Made by a program: the position numbers and the translations under genes
Shown: positions 6,940-13,164 of the stretch, in pieces
How the letters are laid out: each line of letters begins with the position of its first letter
Position numbering within the stretch: position 1 is the stretch's first letter
NCBI GenBank assembly: GCA_004551945.1
Contig: SFPN01000031.1
Span: forward strand, 1 to 30,970
From: Clostridiales bacterium
GTDB taxonomy: Bacteria; Bacillota; Clostridia; Oscillospirales; Oscillospiraceae
Length of the DNA stretch: 30,970 nucleotides
Direction: 5' to 3'
Notes under the pieces: model-generated
Seen by the model: only the letters and a program-made list of their open reading frames with translations
What the model was told of the DNA's origin: nothing
The model's database searches: none

Positions 6940-6944
6940 TTGTT

Positions 6945-7361
6945 CTAATTCACATACTGCGCTTCCAGTTCTCCCAGGTAATCATAGCACAGACCGCCGT
7001 CACAGCAATAAAAGAAGGGGTCGCTGCGAATGGTATCGGTGCTGTTCACCACAAAGCTGTCCAGCACCCTGCCATTTTCGCCGTAAAAATTCATGCGGAA
7101 GGAAAATCCGCTGTAGTTGACGGAAATCTTGTCCCGCTTCATGGGTGTGCTCTGTATGTTTTCCACGATGGCCTGGATTTCCTCCGGGTCGTCAATGTCA
7201 AACCCATTTCCCGTGTTGCCGTCAAAAACAGAGATCGCGGTCACATCGCCTGCCTCCACGCCCTTTAAAAAGGTCCTGGGAGAGAAATACCACACGGCCA
7301 GAAGGACCAGAAGGATGACAATGACCGCGATGAGCGAACGGATGATGTTTCGTTTTCCCAT
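6945..7361 (-). CDS. Hypothetical membrane-anchored protein
   Basis: The protein has 138 residues. The ATG at 7361 follows GGAGGTG. Residues 1-27 are a basic tip plus one hydrophobic helix (IIRSLIAVIVILLVLLAVWYF), so the rest faces outside, either anchored or as an uncleaved signal. The outer part starts with VTAISVFDG, then IDDPEEIQAIVENIQSTPMKR, and ends in a strand-rich domain with three cysteines (FFYCCDGGLCYDYLG). No family is recognised. It resembles in layout the protein at 12535-12993: one N-terminal helix, a short strand, a (D/S)-x-(E/D)-x(2)-I/L helix, then strands. It has its own promoter and a following hairpin, so it is probably a single-gene transcript. Confidence 0.8.
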   Translation of the reverse strand: MGKRNIIRSLIAVIVILLVLLAVWYFSPRTFLKGVEAGDVTAISVFDGNTGNGFDIDDPEEIQAIVENIQSTPMKRDKISVNYSGFSFRMNFYGENGRVLDSFVVNSTDTIRSDPFFYCCDGGLCYDYLGELEAQYVN

Positions 7362-7407
7362 AAGACACCTCCATGGGTTCCGGTGTATCCTGCGTCCTGA
7401 TAAAGAA

Positions 7408-7436
7408 AGTATAGCAGAAACCGGGGAGCATTTCAA
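7408..7436 (-). promoter_or_regulatory. Sigma-A promoter for the anchored protein at 6945-7361
   Basis: Minus strand: TTGAAA (7436-7431), 17-nt spacer, TATACT (7413-7408), 47 bases before the start codon. Confidence 0.75.
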
Positions 7437-7446
7437 CCGGCGGCAC

Positions 7447-7479
7447 AAAAACGCCCGAACGGATTTTGTTCGGGCGTTT
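7447..7479 (-). terminator. Rho-independent terminator after the papain-like gene
   Basis: A 9-bp GC-rich stem (7452-7460 with 7468-7476), extended by A-T pairs, is followed on the minus strand by TTTTT. It is 22 bases past the stop at 7501 and just before the next gene's promoter. Confidence 0.8.
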
Positions 7480-7500
7480 TCGGTGTCCATGAAACATTCG

Positions 7501-8154
7501 TTACCCTTCCTCCGGGAGCGGGTCCGGCGTCACCACCGCCAGAGCGCCTCCCAGGGTGGAGGTCTCCAGCCACAGGGCCAGGTCGATGACCTTTTCCTCG
7601 CCCCCGTCCAGGATGGTGCACAGCAGGACTTCTTCCCCCTCGGTCAGGGCGATGAGGGGGACCCAGTGCCAGCTGTCCAGGTTGGGGAGATCCCCGCTGG
7701 AGTAGTTGAGAAAGGCCACGGGGCAGTCGGCGGCAAGGGCCGCGGCGAGAAAGTCCCGGCAGGCCTCCGCGGTGGGCCGTGTCCCCTGGTCCCGGCGGGG
7801 AATCTTCAGCACCTGGCCGTCCAGCAGGCAGCCCCGGGACAGGGCGAAGCTCCGGCAGCCCAGGGTGAAGCTCTCGGGGTTGTCCAGCCCCCGGGCGCCG
7901 GGGGTCACATAGGACCAGATGGCCTCCATGTAGTCCAGAAACTCTCCGTCGGCCCGGTCCCCCGCCGGGGCCAGGGGAGCCAGCGCCGGATGGACCCGGG
8001 ACAGATAGGTCAGGATGACGGCGGCGGCGGTGGGGCCGCAGCCTGCCCGGCGCTGCCAGGGGTCCCGGTACCAGTCCTGGTCCGCCCCCGGGTGGGGCTG
8101 GCCGTCCGGGCCGGTGAGGGTTAAGTATTCAGGGTGGGTCAGGGTTAGAGACAT
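7501..8154 (-). CDS. Papain-like (C39-like fold) putative cysteine peptidase
   Basis: The protein has 217 residues, with the ATG at 8154 after GAAAGGAA. The C39/papain-like signature is AGCGPTAAA with Cys at residue 39. A plausible His lies in DSWHWVPLIAL (residue 163) and an Asp in ILDGG (about 183), in the order expected for the catalytic triad. The family includes bacteriocin-processing and other peptidases. This one lacks the ABC transporter domains of true C39 exporters and has no signal peptide or membrane helix, so it is predicted cytosolic. No small double-glycine peptide gene was seen beside it, so its substrate is unknown. It follows the serine-biosynthesis genes after a hairpin, and read-through from them could drive it because no promoter is obvious in the 63-base gap. 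Confidence 0.7.
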   Translation of the reverse strand: MSLTLTHPEYLTLTGPDGQPHPGADQDWYRDPWQRRAGCGPTAAAVILTYLSRVHPALAPLAPAGDRADGEFLDYMEAIWSYVTPGARGLDNPESFTLGCRSFALSRGCLLDGQVLKIPRRDQGTRPTAEACRDFLAAALAADCPVAFLNYSSGDLPNLDSWHWVPLIALTEGEEVLLCTILDGGEEKVIDLALWLETSTLGGALAVVTPDPLPEEG

Positions 8155-8178
8155 GGGGGTTGGTTCCTTTCATAAGAA

Positions 8179-8205
8179 GATGGGGCGGAGGTACTCCGCC
8201 CCATC
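8179..8205 (-). terminator. Hairpin after the carbonic anhydrase-like gene
   Basis: A perfect 12-bp GC-rich stem (8179-8190 with 8194-8205) with a three-base loop lies 13 bases past the stop at 8218. The following minus-strand sequence (TTCTTA) is only modestly T-rich, so termination is probably partial. Confidence 0.6.
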
Positions 8206-8217
8206 CCTGTGGATGCT

Positions 8218-8712
8218 TTACTGGTTTTCCGGGTCAGCCATGGCTTGGGCCATGAGGCCCAGGTATTCCTCGACGTTTTCCAGGTTGCCGGCGGATTCCT
8301 CGTCGGTGAGGGTTTTCTTCACCTTGGCGGGGATGCCCACCACCAGGCTCTTGGGGGGGACGATGGTGCCGGAGGCCACCACGGCGCCCGCGCCCACGAT
8401 GGAGCCCGCGCCGATGACGGCGTGGTCCAGCACCACGGAGCCCATGCCGATGAGGGCGTTGTCCTCCACGGTGCAGCCGTGAAGAATGGCCCCGTGGCCC
8501 ACGGTGACGTTTTCCCCGACGATGATGTCGTTGCCAGGGTCCCCGTGGAGCACGGCGTTGTCCTGGATGTTGGAGTTCTTGCCGATGATGATTTTCTCCT
8601 GGTCAGCCCGGAGGACGGCGTTGTACCAGACGCTGACCTTCTCGCCCAGGGTCACATCTCCCCGGAGGAACGCGCCGGGGGCGACCCAGGCGGTGGGATG
8701 GATCTTGGCCAT
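8218..8712 (-). CDS. Gamma carbonic anhydrase-family hexapeptide-repeat protein
   Basis: The protein has 164 residues and starts 12 bases after the serA stop, so it belongs to the serC-serA operon. It is built from imperfect hexapeptides of the left-handed beta-helix (for example IIVGENVTVGHGAIL) and ends in a C-terminal helix. His56, His73 and His78 match the three zinc-binding histidines of the gamma-class family, so metal binding is likely. Family members are usually trimeric and cytosolic, and many tested ones show weak or no carbonic anhydrase activity, so hydration of CO2 is uncertain. Why it should be coupled to serine synthesis is not evident. Confidence 0.88.
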   Translation of the reverse strand: MAKIHPTAWVAPGAFLRGDVTLGEKVSVWYNAVLRADQEKIIIGKNSNIQDNAVLHGDPGNDIIVGENVTVGHGAILHGCTVEDNALIGMGSVVLDHAVIGAGSIVGAGAVVASGTIVPPKSLVVGIPAKVKKTLTDEESAGNLENVEEYLGLMAQAMADPENQ

Positions 8713-8724
8713 AGTCAGGTCTCC

Positions 8725-9864
8725 TTACTTGCTGAGCACGCGGACGCGGATGACGCCGGGCACGGCGGAGACAGCGGCTGCGTCCACCTCGGCGTCGGTG
8801 TCGATGATGGCGTAGGCATAGTCGCCCCGGGTGTTGGAGGCGGAAGCTGCCACGCCGGGCACAGCGGCCAGAACGGCGGCGGCGTCAGCACCCTTGGAGA
8901 TGACGCAGACACGGTTCTTGGCGGCCCAGGCCATGGTGAGCACAGGCAGATTCACGGAGTTTACGATGTTGCCGTTGTCCAGGTAGTCCTTCACCTGGCG
9001 GGCAGCCATCATGGCGCAGTTGTCCTCGGACTCGGGGGTGGAGGCGCCCAGATGGGGGATGGCCACCACGCCTTCCATGGCGGCAACCTTGCTGTTGGGG
9101 AAGTCGGTGACGTAAGCGGCAACCTTGCCGGAGGCCAGAGCGGCTTCCAGGGCGTCGTCGTCCACCAGCTCGCCGCGAGCCAGGTTGATGATGCGCACCC
9201 CGTCCTTCATGGAGGCCAGGGAGGTCTCGTTCACGGTGTGCTTGGTGGAGGGCAGCATGGGCAGGTGCAGGGTAATATAGTCTGCCTGGGCAAACAGCTC
9301 ATCCTGGGTAGCCACCACCTGAACAGCGGGGTCCAGGCTCAGAGCGTTCTTCACGGAGAGGAAGGGGTCATAGCCCACAACGTCCATGCCCAGAGCGCGG
9401 GCAGCGTTGGCCACCAGCACGCCGATGGCGCCCAGGCCCACAACGCCCAGGGTCTTGCCCATGATTTCGGGGCCCACATAGGCGGACTTGCCCTTTTCCA
9501 CCACGGCGGCGATGTCAGCGCCGGCGGCGGACTGCTCCTTCACCCAGGTGATGCCCTGGGAGAGCTTCCGGGAGGCCATGAGCAGAGCGGCGATGGCCAG
9601 CTCCTTCACGCCGTTGGCGTTGGCGCCGGGGGTGTTGAAGACCACCACGCCGGCCTCAGCGGCACGGTCCAGGGGGATGTTGTTGACGCCTGCGCCGGCC
9701 CGGGCGATGCACTGGAGCTCGGCGGGGAAGTCGTAGTCGTGGAGCTTGGAGGAGCGGACCAGAATGGCGTCCTCGTGCTCCATGGAGTCGGAGATCTCGA
9801 ACCGGTCGTCCAGCTGAGCCAGGCCGATCTTGGAGATCTTATTCATGGTTTTCACATGATACAT
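8725..9864 (-). CDS. serA: D-3-phosphoglycerate dehydrogenase
   Basis: The protein has 379 residues. The start at 9864 (MYHVKTMNKISKIGL) is taken because GAAAGGAC lies upstream; a start further out would leave no ribosome binding site. The enzyme oxidises 3-phosphoglycerate with NAD, the first step of serine biosynthesis. The visible order is the substrate-binding N-terminus, the nucleotide-binding site GLGAIGVLVANAARALGMDVVGYDP near residues 140-165, the RGELVDDDAL catalytic-loop region, the HLGASTPESEDNCA block with the catalytic His, and a C-terminal ACT-like domain (about 310-379) usually used for serine feedback. It is the short Clostridial form without the middle domain of longer SerA proteins. 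It is co-transcribed with serC 131 bases upstream. Confidence 0.95.
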   Translation of the reverse strand: MYHVKTMNKISKIGLAQLDDRFEISDSMEHEDAILVRSSKLHDYDFPAELQCIARAGAGVNNIPLDRAAEAGVVVFNTPGANANGVKELAIAALLMASRKLSQGITWVKEQSAAGADIAAVVEKGKSAYVGPEIMGKTLGVVGLGAIGVLVANAARALGMDVVGYDPFLSVKNALSLDPAVQVVATQDELFAQADYITLHLPMLPSTKHTVNETSLASMKDGVRIINLARGELVDDDALEAALASGKVAAYVTDFPNSKVAAMEGVVAIPHLGASTPESEDNCAMMAARQVKDYLDNGNIVNSVNLPVLTMAWAAKNRVCVISKGADAAAVLAAVPGVAASASNTRGDYAYAIIDTDAEVDAAAVSAVPGVIRVRVLSK

Positions 9865-9905
9865 GGGAAAAACAGTCCTTTCGTACTTAATGAGAGACAA
9901 AGAAA

Positions 9906-9980
9906 GCCTCGCAGAGTTCCGGAACCGCAGTTCCGGAAAGAAATGGGATCATTTTTTTGCCGGCTCTGCCGGTGAAAAAA
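9906..9980 (+). repeat. Dispersed hairpin repeat B, copy 1
   Basis: The element begins GCCTCGCAGAG (9906-9916). A hairpin follows with stem TTCCGGAA (9917-9924) paired with 9931-9938 around the loop CCGCAG. Then come an ATCATTTTT segment and a second GC hairpin near 9960-9972. A related copy lies at 16690-16766 on the other strand. Here it sits in the serC-serA gap and is read antisense to the operon transcript. Confidence 0.75.
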
Positions 9981-9995
9981 TTCTTCAAGCCTTAC

Positions 9996-11084
9996 TTAGT
10001 TGTTCTTCTCAAATTCCTTGATGAAGTCGCACAGAGCCTCCACGCCTTCCACGGGCATGGCGTTGTAGATGGAGGCGCGCATGCCGCCCACGGAGCGGTG
10101 ACCCTTCAGGTTGGTGAAGCCCTTCTTCACGGACTCGGCCACGAACTTGGCGTCCAGGTCGTCGTCGCCGGTGCGGAAGGTGACGTTCATGAAGGAGCGG
10201 GAGCCCTTCTCAGCGGCGACCTTGAACAGCTTGGACTCGTCCAGCACGTCGTAGAGCATGTTGGCCTTCTTGACGTTGATCTTCTCCAGCTCAGCCAGGC
10301 CGCCGACGCTCTCCACCCAGTCGCACATGAGACCCAGCATGTAGATGGGCCAGCAGGGCGGGGTGTTGTACATGGAGTCCTTGTCGATCATGTTCTTGTA
10401 GCTCATGATGGCGGGGGTGATGGGCAGCTCGTGGCCAGCCAGGTCTTCCTTGACGATGGCGATGGTCAGGCCGGCGGGAGCCAGGTTCTTCTGAGCGCCG
10501 GCGTAGATGATGCCGTACTTGCTCACGTCAATGGGGCGGGACATAATGTCGGAGGACATGTCGCAGACCAGGGGAACCCCGGCGGGAGCCTGGGGAACAT
10601 ACTGCCACTGGGTGCCCTCGATGGTGTTGTTGGAACAATAGTGCAGGTAGGAGGCGTCAGGGTCCAGGGTCAGCTGGTCCTGGCTGGGGATATAGGTCCA
10701 CTTGCGGTCCTCAGAGGAGCCGGCCACGTTGGCCTCGCCGTACTTCTTGGCTTCCTTGTGGGCGTTGTTTGCGAAGTTGCCGGTGCGGACATAGTCGGCC
10801 TTGCCGGTGCGGCTGATCAGGTTCATGGGCACCATTGCAAACTGCATGGTGGCGCCGCCCTGGAGGAAGAGCACCTTGTAGCCCTCGGGCACGCCCATGA
10901 GCTTGCGGAACTTCTCCTGGGTCTCGTCGAAGATGCCCTGGTAAACCTTGGAGCGGTGGCTCATCTCCATGACGGACATGCCGGAGCCCTTGTAGTTGGT
11001 GATCTCAGCGCCTGCGCGGTTCAGCACTTCCAGAGGAAGCATGGAAGGGCCGGCAGAAAAATTGAAAATACGATCGTTTGCCAT
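9996..11084 (-). CDS. serC: Phosphoserine aminotransferase
   Basis: The protein has 362 residues, full length for the family. The start MANDRIFNFSAGPSMLP carries the usual N-terminal signature, and AAAGGGG lies upstream. It converts 3-phosphohydroxypyruvate and glutamate to phosphoserine and 2-oxoglutarate with PLP. Lys199 in YAGAQKNLAPAGL is the Schiff-base lysine, with Asp176 and Ser177 in CDMSSDI nearby and GGATMQF contributing to phosphate binding. It is the first gene of the serC-serA-carbonic anhydrase operon, behind a near-consensus promoter. No serB or T-box leader is visible in the window. Confidence 0.96.
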   Translation of the reverse strand: MANDRIFNFSAGPSMLPLEVLNRAGAEITNYKGSGMSVMEMSHRSKVYQGIFDETQEKFRKLMGVPEGYKVLFLQGGATMQFAMVPMNLISRTGKADYVRTGNFANNAHKEAKKYGEANVAGSSEDRKWTYIPSQDQLTLDPDASYLHYCSNNTIEGTQWQYVPQAPAGVPLVCDMSSDIMSRPIDVSKYGIIYAGAQKNLAPAGLTIAIVKEDLAGHELPITPAIMSYKNMIDKDSMYNTPPCWPIYMLGLMCDWVESVGGLAELEKINVKKANMLYDVLDESKLFKVAAEKGSRSFMNVTFRTGDDDLDAKFVAESVKKGFTNLKGHRSVGGMRASIYNAMPVEGVEALCDFIKEFEKNN

Positions 11085-11159
11085 CGGAAAAAACCCCTTT
11101 CTATCAGATACAAAAATAAAAGGATAGGCGAAAACTCGGTACGATACCTATTTTACCCC

Positions 11160-11188
11160 ATTATAGCCGTCTCAACCCCAATCGTCAA
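11160..11188 (-). promoter_or_regulatory. Sigma-A promoter for serC-serA
   Basis: Minus strand: TTGACG (11188-11183), 17-nt spacer, TATAAT (11165-11160), 76 bases before the serC start. The leader is too short for a T-box and shows none of its conserved parts. Confidence 0.85.
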
Positions 11189-11200
11189 GAAGCATTGGAA

Positions 11201-11230
11201 AAAGCGGCGGTCCAAAAGGACCGCCGCTTT
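11201..11230 (-). terminator. Rho-independent terminator after the thiolase gene
   Basis: A perfect 13-bp stem (11201-11213 with 11218-11230) has an AAAA loop and a T run on the minus strand, 28 bases past the thiolase stop. It insulates the serC promoter. Confidence 0.85.
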
Positions 11231-11257
11231 CTGGTGTTCAAAAAACTTCGATTGGGA

Positions 11258-12387
11258 TTAGCACTTCTCGAAGATAGCAGCAACACCCAGGCCGCCGCCG
11301 ATGCACAGGGTAGCCAGACCCTTCTTGGCGTCGGGACGCTTCATCATCTCGTGCAGCAGGGTGACGATGATACGAGCGCCGGAGCAGCCCACGGGGTGGC
11401 CGATGGCGATAGCGCCGCCGTTGACGTTGACCTTGCTCATGTCGAACTCCAGCTCACGAGCCACAGCGATGGACTGAGCAGCGAAAGCCTCGTTGGCCTC
11501 GATCAGGTCCATGTCCTTGATGGTCAGGCCAGCCTTGGCCGGATGATGGCGGCAGCGCCGTCGTTCAGGCCGGAAGCGTTGCCGGCGGTGACGCGCTGAA
11601 CGCCCTTGTTGTCGTCGGAGGGAGTCATGTGGGTGGCCTCGAAGGTCATCTCGACCTTGTCGATGCTGCCGTCAGCGGAGGTGGGGAATGCGCCCTTCAG
11701 CTTAGCCATCTTCTCCAGGGTGGTGTCCTTGGGATGCTCGTCGGTGTCGAAGACGAATTCCTTCTTCTTCTGCTTCACGGTGATGGGAACGATCTCGTCC
11801 TTGAAGCGGCCGGACTCGATAGCAGCCAGAGCCTTCTTCTGGGAGTTGTAGCCGAACTCGTCCAGCTCTTCGCGGGTGATGCCCCAGATGTCGCAGATGT
11901 TCTCAGCGGTGGTGCCCATGTGATAGTTGTTGTAAGCGTCCCACAGGCCGTCCTTGATCATGGTGTCGATGATCTGGGTGTGGCCCATACGAGCGCCCCA
12001 ACGGTTGGTGGGGATGGCATAGGGAGCGCCGCTCATGCTCTCGGTGCCGCCGCACATAACCAGATCAGCGTCGCCGGCCTGGATGGCGCGGGAGCCCTCG
12101 ATGACGGTCTTCAGACCGGAGCCGCAGACCATGCTGACGGTGTAGGCGGGAACCTTCAGGGGCACACCGGCCTTAACCATGCACTGACGAGCCACGTTCT
12201 GGCCCTGAGCAGCGGACAGCACGTTGCCGAACATAACCTCGTCCAGCCACTCGCCCTTCACGTTGCCGCGCTTGAGAGCCTCAGCGATAACAGCAGCGCC
12301 CATGTCAGCAGCGGAAACATCTCTCAGGGAGCCGCCGAAGGTGCCGACAGCAGTACGGCAGGAACTCACAACATATACGTCTCTCAT
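11258..12387 (-). pseudogene. Acetyl-CoA acetyltransferase (thiolase) disrupted by internal deletion and frameshift
   Basis: The start at 12387 (MRDVYVVSSCRTAVGTFGG) follows GGAGGT. The enzyme would condense two acetyl-CoA to acetoacetyl-CoA, the entry to butyrate synthesis. The N-terminal frame has the acylated Cys88 (VCGSGL) and runs to NDGAAAII, then shifts and stops at 11524. The C-terminal frame resumes at KAGLTIKDMDLIEANEAFAAQS and keeps the catalytic GHPVGCSGAR and CIGGG motifs. Compared with a normal thiolase about 40 residues between AAAII and KAGLT are absent, and the frames do not match, so one event removed a length not divisible by three near 11536-11545. A real mutation would abolish activity; an assembly error at this point is an equal possibility because all other motifs are intact. 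Promoter and terminator remain. Confidence 0.85.
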
Positions 12388-12447
12388 AGTAGATCGTACC
12401 TCCAAAAAAATATTTAACAGAGTAAAGGATTGAATATTTACCGCAAC

Positions 12448-12476
12448 ATTATACTGGGCACGTCCGCAAAAATCAA
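12448..12476 (-). promoter_or_regulatory. Sigma-A promoter for the thiolase gene
   Basis: Minus strand: TTGATT (12476-12471), 17-nt spacer, TATAAT (12453-12448), with about 60 bases of AT-rich leader before the start. The promoter is well preserved although the gene is broken. Confidence 0.8.
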
Positions 12477-12534
12477 CTGTATTTTTAAAATTTCCGGGCG
12501 TTTTTTCAACTTTTTCGGTTTGGCCCCGGGAGGG

Positions 12535-12993
12535 TTACGGTTCCTGCCCGGCGAAGAGGGCTTCCAGCTGGGCTGGCAGGTCGCTCTCGCCCACGGTTTC
12601 GTAGTCGGAGCCCACAATGAGCAGGGCGCCGTCGCTGCCGCAGCCGAAGTTATAGGCGGCGGCCTCCTGGCCGGATTCGTCCAGGGACTGGAGGGTGATC
12701 TCATAGTAAGCGCCGCCCTGGGGAACCACCACGGAGCCGCGGCCCCGGAGGAAGCGGACCTGGGTGTTTTCCATGGCCTGCCACAGGCCGGCCACCTGGT
12801 CGGCGGAGTCGATGGTGAGGGTGACGGGGTCCTTGTCCTGCTCATAGAGGACGATCTGCCCGGCGTTGGGGGCTTTGGTGCCCTCCAGGCAGTCCATCAG
12901 GGGCTGGGCCCGCATGAACACCAGGGCGTAGCAGGCGATGAGGACCACGATGACAGCCAGACCAATGAGAACGGCGCGGGTTCTTGTTTTCAT
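12535..12993 (-). CDS. Hypothetical membrane-anchored protein
   Basis: The protein has 152 residues. The ATG at 12993 follows AAGGAGA. Residues 5-27 form one hydrophobic helix (RAVLIGLAVIVVLIACYALVF), and the remainder is predicted outside the membrane. The outer part has QIVLYEQDKDPVTLTIDSADQVAGLWQAMENTQVRF, then a strand-rich region ending GSDGALLIVGSDYETV. No family is recognised. Overall layout is like the protein at 6945-7361, and both may belong to one divergent family; alignment by eye is weak. It lies downstream of mfd but has its own promoter beyond the mfd terminator. No clear terminator follows it. Confidence 0.8.
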   Translation of the reverse strand: MKTRTRAVLIGLAVIVVLIACYALVFMRAQPLMDCLEGTKAPNAGQIVLYEQDKDPVTLTIDSADQVAGLWQAMENTQVRFLRGRGSVVVPQGGAYYEITLQSLDESGQEAAAYNFGCGSDGALLIVGSDYETVGESDLPAQLEALFAGQEP

Positions 12994-13058
12994 AATGCAG
13001 TCTCCTTCTTGGGGCGCCGGGCATCCTTCCCGCCCGGCGAAAAAATACGGTGTTTCTC

Positions 13059-13088
13059 ATTATACAACGCCATCCGGCAAAAAGGCAA
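13059..13088 (-). promoter_or_regulatory. Probable sigma-A promoter for the anchored protein at 12535-12993
   Basis: Minus strand: TTGCCT (13088-13083), 18-nt spacer, TATAAT (13064-13059), 66 bases before the start. The leader holds a small 7-bp GC hairpin (13016-13022 with 13032-13038). The -35 box lies in the T tail of the mfd terminator. Confidence 0.65.
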
Positions 13089-13133
13089 GAAAAAGAGGAT
13101 GGTGAGAAACGAACTCCGTTTCCCACCATCCTC
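13086..13133 (-). terminator. Rho-independent terminator after mfd
   Basis: A 17-bp stem (13095-13111 with 13117-13133), with one mismatch and a five-base loop, is followed on the minus strand by TTTTTCTT. This is a strong stop. Confidence 0.88.
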
Positions 13134-13134
13134 C

Positions 13135-13160
13135 CTGGCTTCCCCAGAGGGGGAGCCAAG
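13135..13160 (-). repeat. Isolated core hairpin of repeat A after mfd
   Basis: Minus strand CTTGGCTCCCCC-TCT-GGGG and then AAGCCAG, an imperfect hairpin 4 bases past the mfd stop and directly before its terminator. The same GGCTCCCC / GGGGAGCC core is found in both copies of repeat A and at 22880-22924. Confidence 0.65.
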
Positions 13161-13164
13161 TTTT

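Noticed and set aside
6212..8154. XRE regulator, anchored protein and papain-like protein as a defence or toxin-antitoxin island
   Set aside because: Each gene has its own terminator or promoter, there are no effector or nuclease domains, and base composition matches the chromosome.
11085..11160. T-box or other riboswitch in the serC leader
   Set aside because: The leader is only about 70 bases and lacks T-box conserved sequences; only weak inverted segments are present.
8209..11261. Long open frames on the plus strand opposite serA/serC, rich in Gly, His and Val
   Set aside because: They are antisense to well-conserved enzymes, have no ribosome binding sites and show the biased composition typical of antisense frames in GC-rich genes.
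11520..11560. Programmed frameshift in the thiolase gene
   Set aside because: About 40 residues are missing at the junction, so a ribosomal shift could not restore a full enzyme. No slippery heptamer is seen.
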